This document shows, piece by piece, positions 17,137 to 25,558 of a stretch of 64,000 bases of DNA. The notes under the pieces are model-generated. The model worked only from the letters and a program-made list of their open reading frames with translations. It was not told the origin of the DNA and made no database searches. The DNA comes from Rhodospirillales bacterium (GTDB lineage: Bacteria > Pseudomonadota > Alphaproteobacteria > Rhodospirillales > Defluviicoccaceae). The stretch is taken from positions 72,067 to 136,066 of the forward strand of contig JADJXQ010000008.1 of NCBI GenBank assembly GCA_016710335.1. The letters run 5' to 3'. The translations under genes were made by a program, and so were the position numbers. The first letter of the stretch is position 1. Each line of letters starts with the position of its first letter.

Positions 17137-18432
17137 ATGACGCGCATCGCCGACATCGCCGCCAGCAACGCCATCCTCAACACGGTGTTCCGCACCCAGC
17201 GCCGGCTGCATGACCTGGAGCAACAGGTTGCCAGCGGCAAGGTGTCACAGGACTACAAGGGCCTGGCGCGCACGTCGCTGCGTCTGGTCCGCCTGGAAGG
17301 CGCCATGCAGGAGGCCGAGCGCTTCAAGGACAACAACCAGGCGATGCAGCTCCGCGTCGACATGACCCAGACGACGTTGGAAGGGATGCGAACCACGCTG
17401 CGCGACGTCCGCCAGGTCCTGCTCGACATCGATTCCCTCGAACCCCCGAGCCGCGCGTCGATCGAGGACGCGCAACGATGGGCGTTCAATGCGCTTAAGG
17501 ACCTGGAAACGCATCTCAATACGGATATCGACGGCCGCTACGTCTTCGGCGGCGGCAGCGTCACCACCCAGCCGGTGGCGTTCGGGCTCACCACCCTCGA
17601 AGCTTTCCAGGACCGCTATGACGGCGCGTCGGTCATCTATCCGCCGACCCGCGAAGCCCACGTGCAGACCGATGTTGATCTGCCCCCGGCGGAAACCGGC
17701 GGCCTGACCATGAGCGGCGAGGACACCATCACCGCCGCCACCCCCGGCGCCTTCGCGCGCCTCAAGGCCGGCCAGACCATCACCCTCTCCGGCTCCGGCC
17801 TCGGCAACGACGGCGCCTACACGGTGGTGAGCACCAACGGTTCCGACCGGATCACCATCGCCGGCGCCCTGGCCGCCGGCCCGGCGACCATTCCGGTCAC
17901 CAACTCGGTGGTGAACGGCGCCGACGCGGCGGTGACCATCAGCTCCGCCGACTATTATCGCGGCGACACGATCCCGCTCACCCATCGCGTCGACGACGAC
18001 CGCTTTCTCAACCTCGACCTGACCGCCATCGACCCGGCGTTCGAGAAGGCGATCCGCGCCCTCGGCATCATCGCCCAGGGCGGCTACGGCACCCCCGGTG
18101 GGCTCGACCAGAACACGGCGCGCGTCGACGACGCCATCGACCTCCTCAACGGCGCCCTCGACCGCACCGGCGGCGGCGCACCCTACGGAGCGGAACTCTC
18201 CGGGAATCTCGAGACTGCGGCGATGGACATCGGCTTCCAGCAGCGGCTGCTGCACGACGCCGTCAAGGAACAGGGGGAGCTGATCAGCTTTCTCACCGCC
18301 AACGTCGCCGACATCGAGAACGTCGAGACGGTGGAGGCGGTCACGAAACTCCTCGACCAGGGCCGCGCCCTGGAAGCCGCCTACCAGGCCATCGCCAAGG
18401 TCAACTCGCTGAGCTTGTCCAACTATTTGTAG
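17137..18432 (+). CDS. flgL: Flagellar hook-associated protein FlgL (HAP3)
   Basis: Second junction protein, 431 residues. Flagellin-like ends are present: NTVFRTQRRLHDLEQQVASG at the N terminus and a C-terminal helix (EAVTKLLDQGRALEAAYQAI). The middle contains an insert near residues 190-265 with AFARLKAGQTITLSGSGLGN, which resembles the insert in the hook-like protein at 11011. Enteric FlgL is about 317 residues, so the insert accounts for the extra length. Probably co-transcribed with flgK (53-base gap). Confidence 0.92.
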   Translation: MTRIADIAASNAILNTVFRTQRRLHDLEQQVASGKVSQDYKGLARTSLRLVRLEGAMQEAERFKDNNQAMQLRVDMTQTTLEGMRTTLRDVRQVLLDIDSLEPPSRASIEDAQRWAFNALKDLETHLNTDIDGRYVFGGGSVTTQPVAFGLTTLEAFQDRYDGASVIYPPTREAHVQTDVDLPPAETGGLTMSGEDTITAATPGAFARLKAGQTITLSGSGLGNDGAYTVVSTNGSDRITIAGALAAGPATIPVTNSVVNGADAAVTISSADYYRGDTIPLTHRVDDDRFLNLDLTAIDPAFEKAIRALGIIAQGGYGTPGGLDQNTARVDDAIDLLNGALDRTGGGAPYGAELSGNLETAAMDIGFQQRLLHDAVKEQGELISFLTANVADIENVETVEAVTKLLDQGRALEAAYQAIAKVNSLSLSNYL

Positions 18433-18433
18433 G

Positions 18434-18610
18434 GGCGGGATGGCGAATTACACTAAGGTAATCCGCCCTACGCCCTGGCGTTTATCCCGAGGAGTGGCTG
18501 GCGGAAGGGTGGATTAGAAAGGCTAATCTGCCGTAGTCGCGGCGTTGTGGCGGATTACGCTTCGCTAATCCGCCCTACGAACTTCGAGGTTGGCTGATCC
18601 GCCCTACGAG
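18434..18610. repeat. Cluster of palindromic intergenic repeats
   Basis: Four related units lie between flgL and flaF-2: near 18441-18470, 18509-18532, 18549-18574 and 18595-18608. The clearest, GGCGGATTACGCTTCGC followed by TAATCCGCC, is a hairpin with a 9-base stem. Others are degenerate copies, each followed by CCTACG or a variant. This looks like a REP-type family and may end transcripts converging from both sides. Confidence 0.75.
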
Positions 18611-18954
18611 TTCCGGGCCTGGCCTTCGAGGAGGCCCTCGGATATTTGCAGGTTGATATTGATGAGGGTGTCGAGGGTGTGGTCGGTGACCTCGCCGTCG
18701 GCGCGGATGGTGGTGGCGACGATGAAGTCGCCGAGCTTGAGGAGGTTGGACCTGACGGCCGGCGACAAAGCGCCGTTGGCGCGGCGGACGGCGGACTGGA
18801 TGGCGATCCACAGCTCGGCGTTGTCGGTGAGCGCCTCGGCCAGGTGCCGCGGCTGATGGCGCGCCTGGTCGAGGCGCACCGCCGCCTGTGACAAGGTGAA
18901 CGCATTCTTCTCCACCGCGGTCAGCGGATCCGTCGTCTCTCGCGTTTCGGTCAT
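18604..18954 (-). CDS. FlaF-family flagellar regulator, second copy
   Basis: A 116-residue helical protein of the FlaF family: LTAVEKNAFTLSQAAVRLDQ, then AELWIAIQSAVRRANGALS and the closing LININLQISEGLLEG, which parallels LISINRELAGGL in the other copy at 27544. In Caulobacter FlaF is needed for flagellin secretion and expression. ATG at 18954 is preferred over upstream codons because GAGAGGAT lies about 9 bases before it. It ends the minus-strand glycosylation block, far from flbT, so its role may have diverged. Confidence 0.75.
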   Translation of the reverse strand: MTETRETTDPLTAVEKNAFTLSQAAVRLDQARHQPRHLAEALTDNAELWIAIQSAVRRANGALSPAVRSNLLKLGDFIVATTIRADGEVTDHTLDTLININLQISEGLLEGQARNS

Positions 18955-18988
18955 GGCACGATCCTCTCGATCTTCAGTACGTACGGAG

Positions 18989-19747
18989 TCAGGCATATTC
19001 CAGTTCGCCGTGGCCGGCGGGTTGCAGCGATCGCTCCGGTCGCGGGTGGGGAACCACCGTCGTGATCAGCTGCCGCGTCTTCTCCGGACCGATGTTCATC
19101 AGCGCATCGACGACCGACAGGTGCGAGACGAAGCCCGGCCCCCGTTGCGGGTAGCGGGGATGTTCCCAGGTCTGATAGCGGATGGCGATGCCGGCGGCCT
19201 CGAACAACGGGCGGTCGGCCTCGAGATACACTTGCGAGCCTAGACAGGCGTAGTAGTGGCGGGCACCGAGGCGCTCGAGAATGTCGAGCAACAGGTGCGA
19301 GCGCCGGCCGCCTACACCAAGTTCGGACGCGCGGTAGAACCGCGGCGCCAGGCCGAGAAGCTCCGCGAACATCCTGATCCCTGCCACGTTGAGATCGGCG
19401 AGGTAAGTGAACTCGGTTTCCAGCCATGCCTCGATGCGCGGATACACCCGGTGGAAGTACGGCGCGCCCTTAAGGTTGGCCGCGATGGTTTTCAGGTGCT
19501 TGCGGCGCCACTGGGGCGGCGTCGGCGCGATGCGGATGTCATGGATGGGCGTGTCGAGCGGATGGGCGGCAATCGGCACCGTGAGCCAGAGGGGCGCGCC
19601 GTCCGCGCCCTTGATGCGGTTGCGGCTCTGCCAGCTCTGCTTGGTGAACTGGACGGCATCAAGGATGACGTAATCGTCGGCCGCCGCCATCTGCTCGAAG
19701 TAGCCGAGCCAGGGCATGTAGGTCGGCTGGGTGATCACCACCGTCAT
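18989..19747 (-). CDS. WbqC-like family protein
   Basis: A 252-residue member of the WbqC family: the N terminus reads ITQPTYMPWLGYFEQMAAAD, then VILDAVQFTKQSWQSRNRIK, the family's most conserved stretch. Members occur in surface-polysaccharide and flagellar glycan clusters and are thought to act in amino-sugar assembly, though the reaction is not established to my knowledge. Located between flaF-2 and a methyltransferase gene, transcribed with the pse genes. ATG at 19747 matches the family start. Confidence 0.8.
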   Translation of the reverse strand: MTVVITQPTYMPWLGYFEQMAAADDYVILDAVQFTKQSWQSRNRIKGADGAPLWLTVPIAAHPLDTPIHDIRIAPTPPQWRRKHLKTIAANLKGAPYFHRVYPRIEAWLETEFTYLADLNVAGIRMFAELLGLAPRFYRASELGVGGRRSHLLLDILERLGARHYYACLGSQVYLEADRPLFEAAGIAIRYQTWEHPRYPQRGPGFVSHLSVVDALMNIGPEKTRQLITTVVPHPRPERSLQPAGHGELEYA

Positions 19748-19761
19748 GGCGCTTGTCCTCC

Positions 19762-20448
19762 CTACACCTGGCCGAGCCGCAGGAGGCTCTTGCGGACCGG
19801 GATGTCGGTCTGGTGCACGTAGACGGTGAATTCGAACGGCACGACGCCGGGCTTGATGCAGTAGTCGTGGCGAAGCGTCACCAGCGGCGACAGCGTCTCC
19901 TTGCAGAACGCGAACACCGCCTCCGGCCTGACGTAGGCGAGTTCCGGATCGCAGTAGTCGACGTAGGTGGAGAGCAGGTTGAAGGCGAGCGCCTTGCGGG
20001 TGTGGGCGAACAACAGCGACAGGACGGTGCGCAGCAGACCCCAACTGTCGACCGTTCGGTGATTGAAGACGCCGCTGATCAGCACGTAGTCGAAGTCTTC
20101 CTCGATAGCGTCGACGAGGATGTTGCGGCGCTCGAAGCGAATGGCGGGGTACTTCTCCGACGCCAACCGGATCGCGTCCGCGCAGATGTCATAGCCGACG
20201 TACTCGCCGGGAAAGGCGCAGAATTCGCGGAGGAAGTCGAGCAGGTGGCCGGTGCCGCAGCCGAAATCGAGAACCTTGGCGCCGCTAAGGTCGCCGACCT
20301 CGGCGAGAACGCGCATACGCCGTTCCTGGGACTCGCGGTCGCGCCACTGCGCCGACTGCGGGCCGTCGCCGTGCTTGCCGACGAGATCGGTGTAGTGGCC
20401 GCCGATACGCTCCAGATCGTCCAGCAAGCGGCTGTCAAAAGCGACCAT
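19762..20448 (-). CDS. Class I SAM-dependent methyltransferase
   Basis: A 228-residue methyltransferase. Motif I VLDFGCGTGHLL near residue 60 binds SAM, and YVGYDICADAI near 84 is the acidic loop after strand 2. The substrate is unknown; in this cluster a sugar nucleotide, the flagellar glycan or flagellin lysines are plausible. The gap to pseG is three bases, so it belongs to the same transcript. Confidence 0.85.
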   Translation of the reverse strand: MVAFDSRLLDDLERIGGHYTDLVGKHGDGPQSAQWRDRESQERRMRVLAEVGDLSGAKVLDFGCGTGHLLDFLREFCAFPGEYVGYDICADAIRLASEKYPAIRFERRNILVDAIEEDFDYVLISGVFNHRTVDSWGLLRTVLSLLFAHTRKALAFNLLSTYVDYCDPELAYVRPEAVFAFCKETLSPLVTLRHDYCIKPGVVPFEFTVYVHQTDIPVRKSLLRLGQV

Positions 20449-20451
20449 GGC

Positions 20452-21552
20452 TCATGCGTCTCCCGAACAGAATTGAGGGTGCGGGGCTATGCCGCGGACG
20501 GTTTCGTCGATGACGGCCGAGACGCGATCGGCGCCACGGCCGTCGCATACGGCCGCGGCGGATGCGCTCAATCGTCGGCGCGCCGCCGCATCGGCGGCGA
20601 TGGCGAGGAGATCATCGCGAATGGAGCCGGCGGAAACATCCGCGTGCGAGCCCGACAGCCACACCGCGCCTGCGGCGGCGAGATTGGCGGCGTGGACCTC
20701 CTGGTTGGCGCCGGTCGTGATCAGGATGGTCGGCAGGCCGAGGCAGCAGCGCTCCCACGACATGGTGCCGCCGGCGCCGACGGCGAGGTCGGCGTCGGTC
20801 GTCAGATCGACCATGGACCGAACGCCGACGCCGACGTGCAGCCGTGCCGGCTGGGAAAGCGCGGCGAGGCGCTCGGCCACTTCGGCCTTGTGCGGCGCAT
20901 CGTCGCCGAGCACCACGTCCACCGCGCAGGAAAGACGGCTGACGGCGACCGCATCCAGCACCATGGCCGTGACGTTGTCGATGTCGGCAGCGCCCATGGC
21001 GACCAGCAGTCGCGACACGGGACGGTGTTCGCCGCGGCGCGCGATCGCGGCCGGACGGGCGGCGGCAAACGCGGGATCGAGCAACGCAAAGCGACTGCCG
21101 GTGAGCACTTGGCACGCCGGTGAAACCAGGCGCCGATAGTCTTCAGCGGCGCGTCCGAAGGCGTCATCGAGCAGAATGTCGGCGTCGTGGTGACGGTCGG
21201 GGACGTCAGACAGGACCAGCACCCGATCCGCCCAGGCGCGGCACGCCGTCTGGAAGCTGCGGCCGCGGTGGTAATGATCGACCACCACAAGCTCGGCACG
21301 CTCGCCGAGTGCGGCGCCGATGGCCGCCGCTTCGTCCCCCGCTTCAAGCCTGATGATGTGCTGAAAGTTCGCGCCGGCGCTGTGCGAGGCCGCATTCGAG
21401 TCGGCATGAATTGCCAAGCTGACGCGCCAGCCGCGGCGCTTCAACGCCGCCGCCAAGGCACTGCAGCGTGCGAGATGACCACCGCCGAGATCCGCTGACG
21501 CGTCGCAGCGGACAACCGCCAGCGGCGGCACGGCACGACCGCGGATAGACAT
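20452..21552 (-). CDS. pseG: UDP-2,4-diacetamido-2,4,6-trideoxy-altropyranose hydrolase PseG
   Basis: Removes UDP from the pseudaminic-acid precursor sugar. The 366-residue product has the family's N-terminal loop VRCDASADLGGGHLARCSAL, with the catalytic His of the GGGH segment near residue 26, and the GT-B-like C-terminal nucleotide site with AVGAGGTMSWERCCLGLPT near 260. Slightly longer than Campylobacter PseG. Immediately follows spsF-like (gap three bases). Confidence 0.9.
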   Translation of the reverse strand: MSIRGRAVPPLAVVRCDASADLGGGHLARCSALAAALKRRGWRVSLAIHADSNAASHSAGANFQHIIRLEAGDEAAAIGAALGERAELVVVDHYHRGRSFQTACRAWADRVLVLSDVPDRHHDADILLDDAFGRAAEDYRRLVSPACQVLTGSRFALLDPAFAAARPAAIARRGEHRPVSRLLVAMGAADIDNVTAMVLDAVAVSRLSCAVDVVLGDDAPHKAEVAERLAALSQPARLHVGVGVRSMVDLTTDADLAVGAGGTMSWERCCLGLPTILITTGANQEVHAANLAAAGAVWLSGSHADVSAGSIRDDLLAIAADAAARRRLSASAAAVCDGRGADRVSAVIDETVRGIAPHPQFCSGDA

Positions 21553-21555
21553 GCC

Positions 21556-22341
21556 CTAGATCCCCCGCACCATCCACAGACCATCATGCTGGCCGCGGCC
21601 GTTCAGGCGACCGGCCAGTTCGGGATCGGCAGCGACGAGACGCAGCACCCTGTCATAGCCCCAGCCAGTGCGCCCCGGCGGCAGCGTCGCGACGATGCGG
21701 CGCAGGTCGCGGAGGTCGTCCTCGGTGTCGAGGGTGAGGCGGATGTGCTGGACGCTCTTGCCGAGCAGCGGCAGGTGCTCCCAGTGCACTTCTGGATGGC
21801 GGCGGATGTAGCGGGTGACATGTTCCCGGTCTTCCGCATCGGTCGCCTCTTCGGCGGCGCGCTCCAACCAGGCCCGCGTCACCACCTCGCAATCGAGGCC
21901 GCGCGGCCAGCACAACTTCATATCGTTAGAGACGTAGTCGGCGCCGGTGACCCGCTGCAGACGCAACACGCCGGCGCAAACCGTGGGATCGAGCAGCGGA
22001 CAATCGGCGGTGATGCGCATGACGATGTGCATGGCTTGGGCGCGGGCACAGCCCAGCACGCGGCCGAGCACGTCCTTCTCTGCGCCGCGGAACACGGCGG
22101 CGCCGTTGCGCGTGGCTTCCTCGGCGACGGGATCATCGGCTTTGCTTTTGGGCACGGCGCAAGCGACCACGTCGACCCCCTCGATCGCCTGGCAGCGCTC
22201 GATCACGTGCGACAGAACGGTGCGGCCGCCGAGGTCCATCAGGACCTTGCCGGGGAGCCGGGTCGAGCCGATGCGGGCCTGGATGACGACGCCGGTGACG
22301 GGCGCCTGCTCGACGGCGGCGTGGTTCGAAGTTCGATTCAT
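21556..22341 (-). CDS. SpsF-like nucleotidyltransferase (probable CMP-sugar step)
   Basis: A 261-residue nucleotidyltransferase of the SpsF/KdsB-like fold. GVVIQARIGSTRLPGKVL at the N terminus is the nucleotide-binding signature; ITADCPLLDP near residue 113 holds the metal-binding Asp. In pse clusters SpsF-type proteins occupy the place of PseF, which makes CMP-pseudaminic acid, so that activity is inferred from context. ATG at 22341 is chosen over an upstream TTG because it avoids overlap with pseB. Confidence 0.8.
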   Translation of the reverse strand: MNRTSNHAAVEQAPVTGVVIQARIGSTRLPGKVLMDLGGRTVLSHVIERCQAIEGVDVVACAVPKSKADDPVAEEATRNGAAVFRGAEKDVLGRVLGCARAQAMHIVMRITADCPLLDPTVCAGVLRLQRVTGADYVSNDMKLCWPRGLDCEVVTRAWLERAAEEATDAEDREHVTRYIRRHPEVHWEHLPLLGKSVQHIRLTLDTEDDLRDLRRIVATLPPGRTGWGYDRVLRLVAADPELAGRLNGRGQHDGLWMVRGI

Positions 22342-22346
22342 GGGGA

Positions 22347-23477
22347 TCAAGCCAGTTCTTTCAGCATGCGGTCGAGGCCCGCTTCGTCGAGCCAGTTGTC
22401 GTTGACGTCGCTGGAGAAGACGAAGCCTTCGGGAACGGGGGTTCCCTCGATCTCCGGATCGGTGTCGCCGTCATCGTCTCCCCAGAACTTGAAGGCAGGG
22501 CGGATGACGAAGCGGTCCTTGAGTTCGACCGTCGAGCGGGCGTCGTCGGCGGTGATCATCACCTCGTGCAGCTTCTCTCCCGGACGGATGCCGACGGTGC
22601 GCATCGGGATGCCCGGCGCCAGGGAGGCGGCGAGGTCGGTCATCCGCATGCTCGGGATCTTGGGCACGAAGATCTCGCCGCCGCGGGCGATCTTCAGGCA
22701 CGACAGCACGAAATCGACGCCCTGCTGCAGGGTGATCCAGAACCGGGTCATGCGCTCGTCGGTGATCGGGAGGGTGTCCGCCCCTTCCCGCTTGAGGCGC
22801 TGGAAGAAGGGAATGACGCTGCCGCGGGAACCGACGACGTTGCCATAGCGCACCACGGCGAAGCGGGTGCCGGTCTTGCCGCTCAGGTTGTTGGCGGCGA
22901 CGAAGATCTTGTCCGAGGCCAGCTTGGAGGCGCCGTAGAGGTTGATAGGATTGGCGGCCTTGTCGGTGGAGAGCGCGATGACCTTCCTGACGCCGCAGTG
23001 GAACGCCGCCTGGACCACGTTCTCGGCGCCGAGCACGTTGGTGCGGATGCATTCGGTGGGGTTGTATTCGGCAAGCGGCACGTGCTTCAGCGCCGCTGCG
23101 TGGATCACGTAGTCGACGTCGCGCATCGCCATCTGCAGGCGCTCGCGGTCGCGCACGTCGCCGATGAAGTAACGGAGGCAGGGATGCTCGGCGCGGCTGA
23201 ACGCCTGCTCCATCTCGAACTGCTTGAGCTCGTCGCGGGAAAAGATGATCAGCCGCCGGGGCTCATAGCGGTCGAGCACCGTCTGCACGAAGCGCTTGCC
23301 GAAGGAGCCGGTGCCGCCGGTAACGAGGATCGACTTGCCGGCGAGATCGACGGACAGATCGTAGTAGTTGGAGAGCGGCATCGTGTAGTAGCGACGGTCT
23401 CGAGCGTCGCCGGTGGATGCGGGCCTCGCGGCGGCGGCGCCCGCTTTGCGCCCGCTCATCAGCTTTATCGTCGTCAT
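22347..23477 (-). CDS. pseB: UDP-N-acetylglucosamine 4,6-dehydratase (inverting) PseB
   Basis: First enzyme of pseudaminic acid synthesis. The 376-residue short-chain dehydrogenase has ILVTGGTGSFGKRFV near residue 50 for NADP, and the catalytic stretch STDKAANPINLYGASKL near 170 with the Asp-Lys pair and Tyr typical of PseB/FlaA1. An N-terminal extension of about 35 residues precedes the core. It starts the pse sub-operon; 101 bases of AT-richer spacer separate it from maf. The aminotransferase pseC and the later pseH and pseI are not in this window. Confidence 0.92.
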   Translation of the reverse strand: MTTIKLMSGRKAGAAAARPASTGDARDRRYYTMPLSNYYDLSVDLAGKSILVTGGTGSFGKRFVQTVLDRYEPRRLIIFSRDELKQFEMEQAFSRAEHPCLRYFIGDVRDRERLQMAMRDVDYVIHAAALKHVPLAEYNPTECIRTNVLGAENVVQAAFHCGVRKVIALSTDKAANPINLYGASKLASDKIFVAANNLSGKTGTRFAVVRYGNVVGSRGSVIPFFQRLKREGADTLPITDERMTRFWITLQQGVDFVLSCLKIARGGEIFVPKIPSMRMTDLAASLAPGIPMRTVGIRPGEKLHEVMITADDARSTVELKDRFVIRPAFKFWGDDDGDTDPEIEGTPVPEGFVFSSDVNDNWLDEAGLDRMLKELA

Positions 23478-23578
23478 CAGTTTCGTTCTTCCCCGTGGGA
23501 GCGGCGTTGGCTCCGCTCGCGCTTGACGTGATGGGGGAAGACTAGGCGATCGTGGTTGCTTTTATATTAATGATACAA

Positions 23579-25558
23579 CTAATACGAGATTTCGGCGCTC
23601 GCGACACATGGAACGTCGGCCACGGTTTCGCGATCATCGCGGATCGCAGTCAGGAATGCGCGGGCGATCTCCGCCATCTCGGCACAACGGGCGCGGTAGC
23701 AGGGGATGAAATGGCGGATGTAGGCGCGGCGGTCGTCTTCGTCGGCGATGCGGTTGCCGTAGAAGGCGCCGATGCGCAGCATGGAGACGATGGAACCGCG
23801 GGCCATGGTGTAGAAACCGCGGAAGGCGTCGCTTTGCTCGGCTATGAACGCGTGCAGCCGCGCTTCCAACTCGAAGAACCCGATGTCGTCGGCGGCGGCG
23901 GCGTCGAGAAAGGCATCGAACGCTGTGACGAAGGCGTCGCAGCCGGCGATGTGCTGGTCGAAATCGATCCCTGCCAGGATTTCGCCCTTCTCGAAAAAGC
24001 GCATCTGCTGCTCGATGCGGGCGAGGACCCGGTCGCGCCCCGGCAAGCGGTCTTGAATGGCGATCGACGCGCCGACGCGTGGCTTGGCGCCATTGATCCG
24101 GGCGCCGTCGCTGCAGTTGAACAGCTTCGGTTGCAGGCGCGCCTGCACACGGGCCAGCATCTGCCGGCCCAGATCAAAGTTCCAACAGGTCTCGACGATG
24201 CCGCCGAAGTTGCCGGGGACGACTCGATCGAAGCGCTTGCGGTAGATCTCGTCCCACTCCGCGTTCTCGAAGTACACGGAGTCCTTGGCGTGGTGACGGC
24301 CGCTTTCTTTCTGCGCCAGATCGATGCCGAACAGATAGATTTCGCGAAAGCCGAGTTCCGCGACGGCTGCGAAGGCGGCGTTGCAGACCAGCGGATCGAC
24401 CCCCAACAGAGGAAAAACGGGGCCGCGGAGCAGGGTCGCGGTGCTGAGGCCACTGCGATAGAAAAACCAGTGCTTGTCGAACAGGGCCGTGACGGTGGGA
24501 TGCACTGTCGTCGTCGCGAGCAGGGTCATGCCCTCGAACCCGAACGCGGCGCGCAGCGGCGACAGCACCTGGAACACCTCCTCGCCGCGCTCCAGTTCAC
24601 AGTGGATGTCGGGGCGGATGCCGTTCTTGAGCAGAATGCCGAGGACGGTGCCGCAGGACACCACCAGCACCCGATCCCGCCACTTGCGGATGACGTCCAG
24701 GTCGTTGTCAAGCGAGGGGCCGGCGCCGACGATGAAGACCGGCAGGACCTGTTCGCGAGCCGGGCGGGTCTCCACCACATGCATGGCGCGGCGCCGGAGG
24801 TTGACCGCGCAGTTGCGGACCATCTCGATCTCGTCTTCGAAAAAACCCGAGGTGATGTAGTGCGACTTGATGCTTTCCTTGATGTGCTTGAACGCCTCAC
24901 GGAACGTCCACGAGTAGTAGTGCGGAAAGTAGTAGGAGCCCTCAAGGAAGACGTTGCCCTCGCGGGAGACGATGGTGTCGATGGCGTTGCTGATCAGTTC
25001 CGGTTCGCCGGCGAGAACGAAATGGAAGCGGATACCACGCTGCTCGGCGCGGCACATAAGTCGTTCCCAGTCTTGGACACCAAGCGCATGCACCAGGAAC
25101 TCGGTCACCGCCTCGATCAGCACCACATGCCGGGCGGAGGTGGTTTCGATCAGACCGTCGAGGTGATAGCCGAGACCGATGCCGAACACGAAGACGTAGC
25201 CGACATCCACGACCGGCAGCGGCGCCAGATCGGCGCTGAAGCCGGTCTCGCGCAGGTAACTGACCAGATCGCCGTGCAGTTTCAGGGTGATATCGGAGAA
25301 GTTGCAGTGGTTCGGGTCGCTGAAGCCGATGCGGTCGGGAAAGTCCTCGAACGCCTTCTTCTGCGTCATCGACCAGCCTGGCTCCGGATCCGGATAGAGC
25401 ATGCCGGTGCCGAGGTCCACGTTGACCGCGACGCCGTCCTTCACCACGACGTTGCTGGCCGTCTCGGTGACCGCGTCGACCTTCGCCGCCACTTCCGGGT
25501 GCCGCTCGCGGAGCGCGTCGAGGTTGCGCTGAAACAGGTCCGGGTTGACGCGGGTCAT
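23579..25558 (-). CDS. Maf-type flagellin glycosyltransferase (DUF115)
   Basis: A 659-residue motility accessory factor. The central 6-hydroxymethylpterin-pyrophosphokinase-like Rossmann domain shows PVFIVGAGPSLDNDLDVI near residue 275, the hallmark of DUF115. Family members transfer pseudaminic or legionaminic acid to Ser/Thr of flagellin before export. ATG at 25558 overlaps the stop of the upstream TPR-glycosyltransferase (ATGA), so the two are translationally coupled. Located between pseB and a second candidate flagellin glycosyltransferase. Confidence 0.87.
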   Translation of the reverse strand: MTRVNPDLFQRNLDALRERHPEVAAKVDAVTETASNVVVKDGVAVNVDLGTGMLYPDPEPGWSMTQKKAFEDFPDRIGFSDPNHCNFSDITLKLHGDLVSYLRETGFSADLAPLPVVDVGYVFVFGIGLGYHLDGLIETTSARHVVLIEAVTEFLVHALGVQDWERLMCRAEQRGIRFHFVLAGEPELISNAIDTIVSREGNVFLEGSYYFPHYYSWTFREAFKHIKESIKSHYITSGFFEDEIEMVRNCAVNLRRRAMHVVETRPAREQVLPVFIVGAGPSLDNDLDVIRKWRDRVLVVSCGTVLGILLKNGIRPDIHCELERGEEVFQVLSPLRAAFGFEGMTLLATTTVHPTVTALFDKHWFFYRSGLSTATLLRGPVFPLLGVDPLVCNAAFAAVAELGFREIYLFGIDLAQKESGRHHAKDSVYFENAEWDEIYRKRFDRVVPGNFGGIVETCWNFDLGRQMLARVQARLQPKLFNCSDGARINGAKPRVGASIAIQDRLPGRDRVLARIEQQMRFFEKGEILAGIDFDQHIAGCDAFVTAFDAFLDAAAADDIGFFELEARLHAFIAEQSDAFRGFYTMARGSIVSMLRIGAFYGNRIADEDDRRAYIRHFIPCYRARCAEMAEIARAFLTAIRDDRETVADVPCVASAEISY

